DNA of 64,000 nucleotides from Bdellovibrio sp. ZAP7 (GTDB lineage: Bacteria; Bdellovibrionota; UBA1018; CAIMNF01): NCBI GenBank assembly GCA_945874535.1, contig CAMCGZ010000009.1:1-64000 (forward strand). Direction: 5' to 3'. Positions 33,884-43,868 of the stretch are shown in pieces. The notes beneath the pieces are model-generated. The model saw nothing but the letters and a program-made list of their open reading frames with translations. It did not search any database and was not told the DNA's origin. The stretch's first letter is position 1; each line of letters starts with the position of its first letter. A program made the translations under genes and the position numbers.

Positions 33884-35608
33884 ATGGGAAAGATACGGAT
33901 TCTTCCCTCCCTGATTGCCGAGCGGATTGCCGCAGGTGAAGTGGTAGAGCGACCCGCAAGTGTCGTCAAGGAACTCTGCGAGAATGCGATCGATGCCGGA
34001 GCATCCGCAGTGGAGGTGCGCCTGTCCAGAGGCGGCACCGAACTGATCGAGGTCACCGACAATGGCTCGGGTATGCCTCGCGAGGATCTCGAAGTCTGTA
34101 TCGGCAGGCATGCCACCAGTAAGATCCGCGAGTTCGAGGATCTCTCGAGATTGAATACCCTCGGATTCCGTGGCGAAGCCTTACCGAGCATCGCTTCGGT
34201 TGCCGAACTCACCGTGGTCTCGAGGGCTGCAGGAACTTCAACCACACACGAGATCCGCCTGGCTCAAAGTGCGGCGGAACGTGTGGAAGCGCGGAATGTT
34301 CCAAACATCTCATTCCTTGGCTCCGCTCAGGGTACGCGGGTCCGGGTGGTCTCCCTGTTTTCGCAAATTCCCGCCCGGCTCAAGTTCCTGAAGTCGATCG
34401 GAGCCGAAACCTCGGCCGTTCGGGAGATCATCGAGCGCCTCGCACTCACCCACCCGGAAGTCGCCTTTACCTTCCGGAATGAAGAGCGAACACTGCTCGA
34501 GCTTCCCGCCGAGAACCTCAAGGACCGGACGGTCCGGATGCTGGCGGATGACAACCCTTTTGAAATCGTTGAAACCGAACTTCCGGGAGCCTATTCGATC
34601 CAGGTGATCTGGTTGAAGGGCCTGAGTCTTCCTCATACCCGGGGTATGTACCAGATTGTGAATGGACGGGCCCTCCGTGACCGGACCTTGCAATCGGCGA
34701 TTCTGAATCCGCTGAAACAGTCGTTTCTTCCCGGTAACTTTCCGGTGTGCGTGGTCCGGATCGATCTTCCGCCTGACGAGCTCGACGTCAATGTCCACCC
34801 CGGGAAAACCGAGATCCGCTTCCTCGAGTCCCGGAAGATCTATGCGCTTTGTGACGCCGCTTTCGAGCGTTTGCTCGGTCGCCCGGCGTTCCGTGACGCC
34901 GGTCCCGGACCGGATAGCGGATTCATGCCCCCGACCTGGAATGGATCCTGGAGCCAGAGCACCACGCCTCACCTCTCTCTCGAGCCCGGCGCGCCAACCG
35001 CGTTTTTCGACTCCACTCCGATCGGAGAATACCGTGGAGTCTGGTTTGCCACTTATCTCGCATTCGAAAAAGAAGACAAGATCACCTTGATCGATCAGCA
35101 TGCCGCTCATGAGCGCGTCCGTTACGAACAGATCAAAAAGGGAGTCCTCGGAAAACAAGGTTGTGAGACCCAGCAACTCCTGGTCCCCGAGGTGGTGAAA
35201 TTCCCCTCGGATCGCCTGATCAGACTGAGAGCCAAGCTCGACTGGATCAAACCGCTCGGATTTGAGGCGGAAGTCTTCGGCGAGGAATCCGTTGTTTTCC
35301 GGGCCATCCCTGTGATCTGGGGGGCCGGCACCTGGTCTGAACGACTCCGGAACCTGTTGGAGCGATTGGAAAACGAAGACGCCGGACCGGAGCACCCGAC
35401 CTGGGACGAGGTGCTGTTCGAGAAGATCGCCATGGAAGCGTGCCGATCCTCCTTCAAGGCAGGAGACTCCATTCACGAATGGTCGGTACGGGATCTGGTC
35501 CGTAAGCTTTACTCTTGTGACCATCCTGGGAATTGCCCCCACGGGCGCCCCACCTCGATCACCCTTTCCCGGAACAAGGTGGAAGAATGGTTCAGTCGAT
35601 TGTCCTGA
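33884..35608 (+). CDS. mutL: DNA mismatch repair protein MutL, endonuclease type
   Basis: 574 residues. The GHKL ATPase N-terminus has IAAGEVVERPASVVKEL, DNGSGM and TLGFRGEALPSI. The C-terminal domain carries the endonuclease motif DQHAAHERVRYE (from Asp404), ACR and CPHGRP, which E. coli MutL lacks, so this MutL should nick DNA itself and a MutH is not required. It begins 11 bases after the GGDEF gene and overlaps miaA by 22 bases. Confidence 0.95.
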   Translation: MGKIRILPSLIAERIAAGEVVERPASVVKELCENAIDAGASAVEVRLSRGGTELIEVTDNGSGMPREDLEVCIGRHATSKIREFEDLSRLNTLGFRGEALPSIASVAELTVVSRAAGTSTTHEIRLAQSAAERVEARNVPNISFLGSAQGTRVRVVSLFSQIPARLKFLKSIGAETSAVREIIERLALTHPEVAFTFRNEERTLLELPAENLKDRTVRMLADDNPFEIVETELPGAYSIQVIWLKGLSLPHTRGMYQIVNGRALRDRTLQSAILNPLKQSFLPGNFPVCVVRIDLPPDELDVNVHPGKTEIRFLESRKIYALCDAAFERLLGRPAFRDAGPGPDSGFMPPTWNGSWSQSTTPHLSLEPGAPTAFFDSTPIGEYRGVWFATYLAFEKEDKITLIDQHAAHERVRYEQIKKGVLGKQGCETQQLLVPEVVKFPSDRLIRLRAKLDWIKPLGFEAEVFGEESVVFRAIPVIWGAGTWSERLRNLLERLENEDAGPEHPTWDEVLFEKIAMEACRSSFKAGDSIHEWSVRDLVRKLYSCDHPGNCPHGRPTSITLSRNKVEEWFSRLS

Positions 35609-36504
35609 GCGGGCCGACAGCATCAGGCAAATCCTCGCTGGCCTTGGAAGTCGCTTCGAGTCTCGGACTCGAAATCATCAATGCGGACAGCGTTTGCTTT
35701 TACCGTGGATTCGACATCGGTTCGGCAAAACCCTCATTCGAGGAACGCTCCCGGGTCCCCCACCATTTGATCGATATCGCGGACCCGCTCGACACCTATC
35801 ATGCCGGAAAGTTCCTGAAAGACTGCCGCGAACGTCTCGCAGAGATCCATTCACGGGGAAAGCGAGCCCTCATTGTCGGAGGAAGCGGATTCTACTTGAA
35901 GGCGCTTCGGAAAGGACTCTGGGATGCCCCCGAGGGTTCGCCAGACTTCCGGAACACTCTGGCGGGTCGCTCTACGGAGGATCTGTACGCGGAGCTGATC
36001 GGCATCGATCCGGACCATGCAGCCAAGATCGGGCCAGCGGACCGGTACCGGATGGTCCGCGCGCTCGAAATCTTCCGGCTCTCCGGGCGAAAGCCCTCGG
36101 AGCTCGAGTCTGGAATGGACGAAAAGACCGATCCCTCCTTCCAACTCTGGATCATCGATCGCGAAACACCCGAGCTCATGGAGCGAATCCGCCTCCGTGT
36201 GGACCACATGCTCGAACAGGGCTGGGTGGAAGAGACCCGCCACCTGATGGAAAGTCATCCCGAGTCGAGGACCCTTCGGGCGGTCGGTTACGCACAGATG
36301 GTTCGGCACCTCCGTGGAGAACTCCCCCCGGGTCGGAAGATCCCTCCCGGAATCCCAGGACTGCGTGAAGAAATCATTCTTTCTCACCGGCAACTTGTTA
36401 AAACACAGCGGACCTGGTTCAAACAGCTGGCGCCCGACCAAACCTTCACCCTGGACACCGACCTGGCCAACCTAAAAGAAAAACTGATCCAGTTCTATCA
36501 GTAA
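35587..36504 (+). CDS. miaA: tRNA dimethylallyltransferase
   Basis: 305 residues from ATG 35587 (AAGGTGG upstream, within the mutL end). Walker A GPTASGKS, INADSV and HHLIDI are typical of MiaA. It adds a dimethylallyl group to A37 of tRNAs reading UNN codons. mutL-miaA adjacency is common in bacteria, supporting both calls. Confidence 0.96.
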   Translation: MVQSIVLSGPTASGKSSLALEVASSLGLEIINADSVCFYRGFDIGSAKPSFEERSRVPHHLIDIADPLDTYHAGKFLKDCRERLAEIHSRGKRALIVGGSGFYLKALRKGLWDAPEGSPDFRNTLAGRSTEDLYAELIGIDPDHAAKIGPADRYRMVRALEIFRLSGRKPSELESGMDEKTDPSFQLWIIDRETPELMERIRLRVDHMLEQGWVEETRHLMESHPESRTLRAVGYAQMVRHLRGELPPGRKIPPGIPGLREEIILSHRQLVKTQRTWFKQLAPDQTFTLDTDLANLKEKLIQFYQ

Positions 36505-36564
36505 GGATTAGCTGATATTTTAGGATGCATCGGGTAATCATGAGGCTCAAGAGGAGCGCGGATT

Positions 36565-37503
36565 ATGGCACGTGGCAACAAACTCTGGTTAAATGGGACC
36601 ATCCGAAATGTAGAAGAGGCGAAGATCAGCCTTTTTTCACACGCCCTGCATTACGGCACGGGCGCCTTCGAAGGCATTCGCGCTTACAAGCAAGAGTCCG
36701 GCGGCGGAGCGGTGTTCCGCTTGAAGGAACACATGGAGCGCCTTCAGGACTCGGTCAAGATCATGGGCTTTGAATTGCCGTTCTCGGTCGATGACATGAG
36801 CCGCGGAGCGATCGAAGCGTGCAAGGCCAACGGCTTTGAGGAATGCTACATCCGTCCCCTCGCCTTCATCGGTGACGGCCCGCTCGGCGTCTATCCCGGC
36901 GCGTCTCCCAAAGTCGAGCTTGCGATTCTCGTGTGGGAATGGGGCAGCTACCTCGGTGACAAGGGCGTCAATGAGGGAGCCCGGCTGAAGGTTTCGACAT
37001 TTGTCCGTCCTCACGTCAATTCGGCCATGACCAAAGGTAAAATCACCGGAGCCTATGTCGTCGGAGTGGTCTCGAAGAGCGAAGCCATCCGCCAGGGCTA
37101 CGATGAAGCACTCATGCTCGACACCGAAGGCTACATGACCGAGGGCACGGGAGAGAATCTTTTCATCATCAAAGACGGAGTGATCAAGACCACCCAACTC
37201 ACCTCCATTCTGAACGGCGTGACCCGCAACACCGTGATCGAGATGATCCGCAAACGTGGATTGCCCCTGATCGAGACCCGCTTCACCCGCGACGAGCTCT
37301 ATTGCGCTGACGAAGTGTTCCTGACCGGGACTGCTGCTGAAATCACTCCCGTTTCTTCCGTCGATGATCGCAAGATCGGACGGGGTGCCTCCGCTGGAAA
37401 ACCGGGTCCTGTCACCCAAGGTATCCAGAAGGACTACGCCCGTTTGGTTCGCGGTGGATTGCGCGGTGAATTCCCAGAGGCCTGGCTCACCCAGGTGAAA
37501 TGA
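36565..37503 (+). CDS. ilvE: Branched-chain amino acid aminotransferase
   Basis: 312 residues, fold-type IV PLP enzyme: HYGTGAFEGIRAY, PLP-binding Lys in MTKGKITGAY, and EGTGENLF. It transfers the amino group for Ile, Leu and Val. A good GAGGAG site precedes the start. The stop overlaps the next gene (ATGA). Confidence 0.95.
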   Translation: MARGNKLWLNGTIRNVEEAKISLFSHALHYGTGAFEGIRAYKQESGGGAVFRLKEHMERLQDSVKIMGFELPFSVDDMSRGAIEACKANGFEECYIRPLAFIGDGPLGVYPGASPKVELAILVWEWGSYLGDKGVNEGARLKVSTFVRPHVNSAMTKGKITGAYVVGVVSKSEAIRQGYDEALMLDTEGYMTEGTGENLFIIKDGVIKTTQLTSILNGVTRNTVIEMIRKRGLPLIETRFTRDELYCADEVFLTGTAAEITPVSSVDDRKIGRGASAGKPGPVTQGIQKDYARLVRGGLRGEFPEAWLTQVK

Positions 37504-38189
37504 ACCCTCCTTTCCGGACCCTGTTCGAAGATCAGCACCTGATCGTGCTCTCGAAGGAGCCGGGGCTTCTCTCTCAGGGAGATGCGAGTGGCGAGGCTTC
37601 TTTGGTGGATCTCTTGCGGACCCACTTCGGACGCCACTACGTGGGCTTGATCCACCGACTGGACCGGAACACGAGCGGCCTCATGGTTGTGGCGAAGCGC
37701 TCAAAAAGCGCCGACCGCTTGAGTGATCAGCTCCGGACCGGGGATCTGGTGCGTCAATACCATGCCGTTCTTTGGGGAACTTTCAAAGATACCCGTGAAA
37801 CACTGTGGGAACATTTCCTGCTGAAAGACGAACGGACCAACGAGGTACGGGTCGTACGGGCCGGCACCGCCGGTGCCAAAAATGCGTCACTGAAGGTCCA
37901 GCCTCTCAAAAACTTTCCACACCCGGTTTCGGGAGACCCGCTCACGCTGGCCCGTTTTTCTCTGGAGACAGGGAGATCGCATCAGATTCGCGTGCAATCA
38001 GCGGCTTCCGGTCATCCGCTCATCGGCGACACCAAATACGGAACCCTGGACAGCAAGACCTTGTTCCCGAGGCCTGCGCTTCATTCCGCCACTCTGGAAT
38101 TCAACCATCCGATGACGAAAGAAAAGATGAGCTTTGTGGAACGGCATAGTTCTGACATGCTTGAATTTTTTTCAACAACGCTTGAATAA
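37500..38189 (+). CDS. RluA-family pseudouridine synthase
   Basis: 229 residues. Catalytic Asp in HRLDRNTSGLMVVAK and the conserved GRSHQIRVQ...HPLIGDTKYG define the RluA family. There is no S4 domain, so it is a short form like RluA or TruC; the target uridine (rRNA or tRNA) cannot be told from sequence. Coupled to ilvE by a 4-base overlap. Confidence 0.9.
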   Translation: MNPPFRTLFEDQHLIVLSKEPGLLSQGDASGEASLVDLLRTHFGRHYVGLIHRLDRNTSGLMVVAKRSKSADRLSDQLRTGDLVRQYHAVLWGTFKDTRETLWEHFLLKDERTNEVRVVRAGTAGAKNASLKVQPLKNFPHPVSGDPLTLARFSLETGRSHQIRVQSAASGHPLIGDTKYGTLDSKTLFPRPALHSATLEFNHPMTKEKMSFVERHSSDMLEFFSTTLE

Positions 38190-38218
38190 AAAACAAACCG
38201 CCCTTTACACTGAAAAGG
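38182..38218 (+). promoter_or_regulatory. Promoter of the 38219 barrel gene, leaderless type
   Basis: TTGAAT (38182-38187), 18-base spacer, TACACT (38206-38211), then 7 bases to ATG 38219. The AAGG in between is too close to the ATG to be a normal ribosome binding site. Confidence 0.45.
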
Positions 38219-39607
38219 ATGAAAAAATCCTTCTTCAGCTTTGCCCTCTTGCTGGCCGCTTCCGGCGCCGAAGCCGCATCCCGCTCTGACTTTCCGGTAT
38301 CGAGCTCCGAGATGATCTCGAATCCATCGCGAGGCGGCTCGTTCTCCGGAGATGTGGGCCTCGACAGCTCGAGCTTCCTCTACACCAGCGACTCCCGCGG
38401 AACTCAGGCCACGACCTTCAAGGCCTCCATCAAAGGCAAATCAGATAGCCACTACTTCCATCAAGAAGGAGAACTCACACTCTATTCTTTCGTCACGCAG
38501 AAGCCACAAGTGGGCTTTGAGGCGCCCGAACTGTATGCTTCTACCCATCGGGGATTGCTTGGAAACTTCACCCTCAGTTTCGGAAGGAAACTTCAAAACT
38601 GGTCCCAATTGGATGGAACCTGGAGGATGATGAGTCTGTGGTCTCCCCGCTGGACCTGGGACGAGCTCCATCCGCAGGTGGTGGGCATGACCGGAGTCTT
38701 CCTCAACTTCGAAACACCTCGTTTCAAATTCGTCCTCTACGGTTCACCGATCGCGATTCCGGAACGCGGAACCCCCATCGCAGAAGAAAACGGAAACATC
38801 GTTTCGCCGAATCCGTTTTGGAAACCACTCCCCTCCACTTTGAATGTACTCGGTGCCGATACTCCTATTCGCTACAGCTTGATGATGCCCTCCATCACCC
38901 AGATCCTGCTCCGGCCCAACTTCGCCATGAAGGCCCGATATGAATTCGAGCGGGGATTCTTCGTCTCGGCCAATACCGGTGTCCTCCCCGTCCACATGGT
39001 CCAGATGGCGGCCGAACCCTACGTTTCGACTTCCGGCTCCTCGGGGATTCTTGAAGTGAACATCCGGCCCCAGCTCCCGATGCGGAACATCAACACTCTT
39101 GAAGCCGGGTACCAGGACCCCAAAGGACAGTACCAAGCCTGGATCTCGGGCAGTTACGAGCAACCGTTCCGGTTTGAAAACCAGGCTAACTGGCTGAACC
39201 CCATCATCACTCCGAGCACCGTCCTCTCGGCAGGGATGAAGGCCATGATCCGCTCCGATCTCACTGTCGAGGGTTCCGTTCTCGCTGTGAATGAGGAACC
39301 CTTTGTCCGGAACAGCAAGCTCCCGAACGTGAATGTGGATCTCCCCTCCCGATTCCCCTTGAAGCGCGGAGTTCAAGTGGCCGGCAACTGGCGGGTCTCC
39401 GACCGGACCGGTACGGATGCCGCCTGGATTCACGATCTCATGAACGGAAATCACTTCGCATCGGTCAATCTTCAACACACGATTCCCGGTCCGCGTCTCA
39501 CCTTGGGAGTGGGAATGGACTTGATTCTCGCACAGAACAACCAGGGTTGGATCGGACATTACTACGGCGACGACCGCATCAGAGGGTGGCTGAAATATGC
39601 ATTCTAA
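38219..39607 (+). CDS. Outer-membrane beta-barrel protein, unknown function
   Basis: 462 residues with a clear signal peptide (SFALLLAASGAEA). The mature protein alternates polar and aromatic residues in many strands and ends in WLKYAF, with a C-terminal Phe. Size suggests about 16-18 strands, like porins or FadL/alginate-type channels, but I see no family hallmark. It overlaps the large lipoprotein gene by 11 bases, so the two are translationally coupled and may form a barrel-lipoprotein pair, as in LptD-LptE or other export systems (inference). Confidence 0.75.
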   Translation: MKKSFFSFALLLAASGAEAASRSDFPVSSSEMISNPSRGGSFSGDVGLDSSSFLYTSDSRGTQATTFKASIKGKSDSHYFHQEGELTLYSFVTQKPQVGFEAPELYASTHRGLLGNFTLSFGRKLQNWSQLDGTWRMMSLWSPRWTWDELHPQVVGMTGVFLNFETPRFKFVLYGSPIAIPERGTPIAEENGNIVSPNPFWKPLPSTLNVLGADTPIRYSLMMPSITQILLRPNFAMKARYEFERGFFVSANTGVLPVHMVQMAAEPYVSTSGSSGILEVNIRPQLPMRNINTLEAGYQDPKGQYQAWISGSYEQPFRFENQANWLNPIITPSTVLSAGMKAMIRSDLTVEGSVLAVNEEPFVRNSKLPNVNVDLPSRFPLKRGVQVAGNWRVSDRTGTDAAWIHDLMNGNHFASVNLQHTIPGPRLTLGVGMDLILAQNNQGWIGHYYGDDRIRGWLKYAF

Positions 39608-41927
39608 AAAACACTGCACTGTCTTTTATCGGTTTTTCACTGCCTCCCTGCTTCTGATCACCTCCACAACCGGTTGCGGAATGCTCGGACAAAAAGCCAT
39701 TCCTGCGCTCCCGGGCGGAGGCGCCGGAGGTGCGGCCGGAGGTTGCTTGAATGACTCGGTGGATTTGGTGGGTAGATATCTCCGCGGTGAGATCTCCGAG
39801 TCAAAATGGAAGACGAGCTTCGATTGCGTGAACCAATCTCTGGGATTTTTCACAGACTTTGTACGTGGAAGTGATGCCAAGTCCTACTCCCAAGGCGATA
39901 TGTACAATCTGATCACCACTTTTCTAATCACCAACCGGGAAGTCCGCCCGGAACTCATGGGAAGTGCCTTCAGCCTGAAGGCGGGGCTTTTCGGCGGGAC
40001 CGACATGGAGTTCACCAAGGACGAAATCGAAGTGCTGAAGCGGAGCCTGACCGCACTCCAGGAGATCACAGGAGAGCTGATCCCTCACTTGAAAGTGAGA
40101 CAGTCGTCCTCACCTTCGACTGAAGAGCTTCTTGCCATGGCCCGGGCCTTCGAGCAGGCTGGCAACCGCTTGGCCGACTTCATCAACAGTCTTCCGGTCG
40201 GATCACTCTCCTCACGTGCCATTGACTCATTGCTCGAGGAGCTGACCCATACCCTGGATCTGCCCGGATACGAGGGCTTGGGAAATAAGATGTTCCTCGC
40301 CAAATGGCTCATGTTCAATTCCCGTCGGGACGCAATCGAGAACCGGGACTGGGCTGAACTCTTCAGTTCGGCGATGGGCCTCGGAGGGATGGCACTCGCC
40401 GTGAAGACCGCCCTCGGAGACGATCCCGAGGCTCCCCGCGCCAAAATGATGAACCGGATCCTCGAGGACTCGCAGTTCCGCAGTCTGATCTGGAACCTCG
40501 CCCAAATGGCGCGTCCTTATATCGAGCGTTCTTTGGCGCGCCACCAAGGACTCGCTCCGCTGCCGCTCTATGACCACATCATCGATGAGTTGCCCGAGTC
40601 ACTGATCGGTTCCATCCCGAGACGGGTCATCAAATCGTCCATTCGCCCCCTGATCCGGCGACTCATGCAATCGAGCACCCAGGCCGGAGTCGATGCGGGA
40701 GTGATCGATACCCTTTACGGGATCACAGGTGAGATCGTCGAAGACCTGAACTCCCTCGACCGGATGTACGAGAAGCAAGGGCTCGACCGTGAAACCTTGA
40801 GTCGCAGTCAGCTGACTCAAGCCCTGACCTCCTATGAGAACTCGGTCACTTCGAATCCCGAGAAAACCCGGATCCGGAACATCCGGACCAAGCTCCTCAC
40901 CTATGCTCCGCTCTTCCGGAAACGTCCGGGACCCAAAGGTGATTTGTATGCGATCAAATTCGGTCCGGGTGTGGGCTACTCCCACTTCCAGAACAGGATT
41001 GTGCTGATGCTCGACCGGGTCGGCCAACACCTCCAGAAAGTCTACGGGACCGGAGGGACTCACTTTGTGGACACTGACTTGAACGCGGTCTTCAAGGATT
41101 TCGGTGAAATCCTTCTGGCATCGCGCCTCTTTGACACCAGCATTCCCAACTTCGCTCAGAAGCGGTTGCAGGACATGGACCTGTTCACTCCTGCCAGTGA
41201 CGGGAACGGCCAAGGCTCCCTGGTGGAATTCGTGAATTACGCGATGATCCTGATCTCTTCATCCCACCTTACCGCGCAGATGCGAGACGAAATCACTCCC
41301 GCCTGCGATTCCGGGCTCGGAGAAGATCACATGGGCTGGACCAAGGTTCCTGCAAACTGCTTCCGGAACCAATTCCATGCCAGGATGGACTACTGGCTCG
41401 CCCAGGATTTCCCGAGGCTTGCCGCTTACTGGAACACCTTGAGTGCCGATCAGAAGAGGAAGGCTGCCACCTTTCTGGAGCATGGCAGCCGGAGAAACGG
41501 GTACACCGATGAGGACTTCACCAAGTTCGACTTCGGAGCCGTCTCGGTCATCCTCTATTATGTCGAAACCATGTTCGGACGCTTCGATGCCGACACGACC
41601 GAGCATCTCGCCCGGAACGAGATCGACCAAGCCTACCCGGTGTTCAAGAACCTGATCAAAAAGACGGCGAAAGCGAAGGGTCTGAACACAGGAAGTGACT
41701 TCCTCTTGAAGGGTATCTTCACTTACATCGTGAAATACCAGGAGATGCCGGCGACACCGCTCAATGCCTCCACACTGGCTAAACTCGCCGGATGGATGGC
41801 AACCTACGCACTGCCGTTCACGTCATACGATACCGACCGGTACGGGATCTTCAGTGTGGTTTGCAATATCGCGGCGCCTGAGAATCCCGCACAAGCTCCC
41901 GCCAATTCCGTAGTCTGCGCTCCATGA
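39597..41927 (+). CDS. Large orphan lipoprotein, mostly helical
   Basis: 776 residues. The signal ends in a lipobox (STTGCGML), giving a lipid-modified mature protein with a Gly-rich linker (GGGAGGAAGG). The rest is largely alpha-helical without signal for enzymes; two Cys pairs near the end (CDSGLG...NCF and VVCNIAAP...VVCAP) may form disulfides. I do not recognise a family. It overlaps the upstream barrel gene by 11 bases and the downstream mnmC by 4. Confidence 0.75.
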   Translation: MHSKKHCTVFYRFFTASLLLITSTTGCGMLGQKAIPALPGGGAGGAAGGCLNDSVDLVGRYLRGEISESKWKTSFDCVNQSLGFFTDFVRGSDAKSYSQGDMYNLITTFLITNREVRPELMGSAFSLKAGLFGGTDMEFTKDEIEVLKRSLTALQEITGELIPHLKVRQSSSPSTEELLAMARAFEQAGNRLADFINSLPVGSLSSRAIDSLLEELTHTLDLPGYEGLGNKMFLAKWLMFNSRRDAIENRDWAELFSSAMGLGGMALAVKTALGDDPEAPRAKMMNRILEDSQFRSLIWNLAQMARPYIERSLARHQGLAPLPLYDHIIDELPESLIGSIPRRVIKSSIRPLIRRLMQSSTQAGVDAGVIDTLYGITGEIVEDLNSLDRMYEKQGLDRETLSRSQLTQALTSYENSVTSNPEKTRIRNIRTKLLTYAPLFRKRPGPKGDLYAIKFGPGVGYSHFQNRIVLMLDRVGQHLQKVYGTGGTHFVDTDLNAVFKDFGEILLASRLFDTSIPNFAQKRLQDMDLFTPASDGNGQGSLVEFVNYAMILISSSHLTAQMRDEITPACDSGLGEDHMGWTKVPANCFRNQFHARMDYWLAQDFPRLAAYWNTLSADQKRKAATFLEHGSRRNGYTDEDFTKFDFGAVSVILYYVETMFGRFDADTTEHLARNEIDQAYPVFKNLIKKTAKAKGLNTGSDFLLKGIFTYIVKYQEMPATPLNASTLAKLAGWMATYALPFTSYDTDRYGIFSVVCNIAAPENPAQAPANSVVCAP

Positions 41928-43864
41928 ACGAATCCGCCCCCGCAGTGGAGGTGGTCCGCCTTGAATTCCGTGATGAACGGACCCCCTACTCCGGGCGGTT
42001 CCATGATGTCTATTTCTCGGCCTTGGACGGGATCAGCGAATCGCGCTACGTTTACCTGGATGGTTCCGGCTACCTCGCGGCACTGGCAAGAGAGAATCGT
42101 CGGATCGAGGTGGGCGAAATCGGTTTCGGTGTAGGATTGAATTTCATCCTCACTCTCGATGTTTTCCTGAAAGAGGCGAAACCCGGGCAGACCCTCCATT
42201 ATCATGCTTTTGAACGTTATCCGGTCCATCTGGATGACCTGAAGCGGCTTTATGCCGCGTATCCCGAGCTGGCCGAGGCCTCGGGCATGCTGCTCGATCA
42301 CTATCCCCTCCTCACTCCGGGAGTGCACTCTCTCCGCCTCGCCGGAGGTCGAGTCCGGCTCTGGCTCTCCCTCGGAGATGCCAAGGAGCAAATGTCACTC
42401 TCGGACTTCAGGGTCGCTCATTGGTATTGGGATGGATTCGCACCGAGACAGAATCCGGATGCCTTCGACCCGGGCCTGTTCCGTGAGGTATCGCGCCTCT
42501 CCAGACCCCGGGCAAAGGGGGCCAGCTTCACGTCCGCCGGCTGGGTGAGAAGAGCCATCGAGGCCTCTGGATTTCGCATCGAAAAGCGACCGGGATTCGG
42601 AAAGAAACGAGAATGCATCCGGGCCGAGCTCGATTCAGAACCCCCGCATCAGCTCCAACCCCTTCCCCCTTGGTTTTCCAATGAACGGGTGATTCCGATC
42701 TCCCCCCAATCGGGACCGGTCGGCATCATCGGCGCAGGCCTGGCCGGAACTGCAGTCGCGAGGAGACTGGCCGAGTCCGGCTATGAGGTGTTGATTCTGG
42801 ATCCCGAAGGTCCGGGTCAACGTACTTCTGGCAATCCCCTCGGCCTTTACAATCTCCAGATCAGCAAGAAACCGAATCCGATCAGTCGCTTCGCACAGGC
42901 TGCCATCGCTGAGTTCCTACGGGAATTGCAGGAGCTTCAAGTTCCCCATCACACCGGCATCCTGAGAACGGACTTGCGTGAAGCGGGTCCCTTGATGGAA
43001 TCCGCTTACCCGGAAGATTCTTACGAAATCACTTCCCGTGGGATCCGTCTGAAAGTCTGCGGAGTCGTGAACCCGAAAGAGCTTTGCCGGATTCGCATCG
43101 ATCATCCCGGGATCCGCCTCATCCGTAAACGGGTGACTTCTGTCGAATCGACCGGCAATGGATTCCGAATTCATGTCCAGGAAGGTCCGCCTATCGAATG
43201 CGCCCAAGTGGTCACGACACTCGGAGCGGAGTACAGACTTCCCGACCCCCAACCTCCCGTGATTCCCCATCTCGACCCCATTCCCATGCGTCCGATCCGG
43301 GGTCAGATCATCCTGGTCCCGCCAATGGAGACCAGCCGGGGTTTGCAGGAAACCCTGGTGGAAGAAGGCTACGCCTCACCCGTTCTTCCAGAAATCTCCG
43401 GAGTCGATGCCCACTTGATCGGCGCCACCTACCAAGCCAAGACCGTTCTCCCGGACCAGGAGGAGATCGATCGGGATCTATTGATCCGGGAATCCGCGAA
43501 GTGGCCCGAGTTCTCGGGGTTGAACCCATCTGGTTCCATTCAATCGAGAGTGGGATGGCGACTGTCGAGCCCGGACAAGCTCCCCCTGATCGGACCCTTA
43601 TGTGACCCCGTCCTCGTTGCCGGGCTCTACGGGAACGCCTTCCGCGGCGGACCCGTAAAGACGCTCCCCCCGATTCCCGTGGCCCCCGGAGAATGGACTC
43701 TGACCGCACTGGGTTCCAGAGGGATTACCTTTTCGGCGATCGGATCCCTGTTACTCGCTGATTGGATGACCGGAGAGCGATTGTCCATTGAACTCGATCT
43801 GATCGAGCACCTCCATCCCGCCCGTTTTTTCATAAGAAAACTGAAAAGACCTGGGATAAGCTAG
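41924..43864 (+). CDS. mnmC: Bifunctional tRNA mnm5s2U modification enzyme
   Basis: 646 residues. The N-terminal methyltransferase domain (1-245; EIGFGVGLNF, YWDGFAPRQNP) methylates the nm5 group, and the C-terminal FAD oxidase domain (from about 265; GIIGAGLAGTAVARRLAESG) removes the carboxymethyl arm of cmnm5U34. Both active regions are present, as in E. coli MnmC. The start overlaps the lipoprotein stop (ATGA), an arrangement with no obvious functional reason. Confidence 0.92.
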   Translation: MNESAPAVEVVRLEFRDERTPYSGRFHDVYFSALDGISESRYVYLDGSGYLAALARENRRIEVGEIGFGVGLNFILTLDVFLKEAKPGQTLHYHAFERYPVHLDDLKRLYAAYPELAEASGMLLDHYPLLTPGVHSLRLAGGRVRLWLSLGDAKEQMSLSDFRVAHWYWDGFAPRQNPDAFDPGLFREVSRLSRPRAKGASFTSAGWVRRAIEASGFRIEKRPGFGKKRECIRAELDSEPPHQLQPLPPWFSNERVIPISPQSGPVGIIGAGLAGTAVARRLAESGYEVLILDPEGPGQRTSGNPLGLYNLQISKKPNPISRFAQAAIAEFLRELQELQVPHHTGILRTDLREAGPLMESAYPEDSYEITSRGIRLKVCGVVNPKELCRIRIDHPGIRLIRKRVTSVESTGNGFRIHVQEGPPIECAQVVTTLGAEYRLPDPQPPVIPHLDPIPMRPIRGQIILVPPMETSRGLQETLVEEGYASPVLPEISGVDAHLIGATYQAKTVLPDQEEIDRDLLIRESAKWPEFSGLNPSGSIQSRVGWRLSSPDKLPLIGPLCDPVLVAGLYGNAFRGGPVKTLPPIPVAPGEWTLTALGSRGITFSAIGSLLLADWMTGERLSIELDLIEHLHPARFFIRKLKRPGIS

Positions 43865-43868
43865 GCGC
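43857..43868 (+). promoter_or_regulatory. Possible leaderless -10 of the glycosyltransferase gene
   Basis: TAAGCT (43857-43862) ends 6 bases before ATG 43869 and overlaps the mnmC stop codon. No clear -35. Confidence 0.3.

Noticed and set aside
34310-35623. A 437-codon minus-strand frame opposite mutL
   Set aside because: Shadow of the mutL coding sequence; mutL motifs are continuous on the plus strand.
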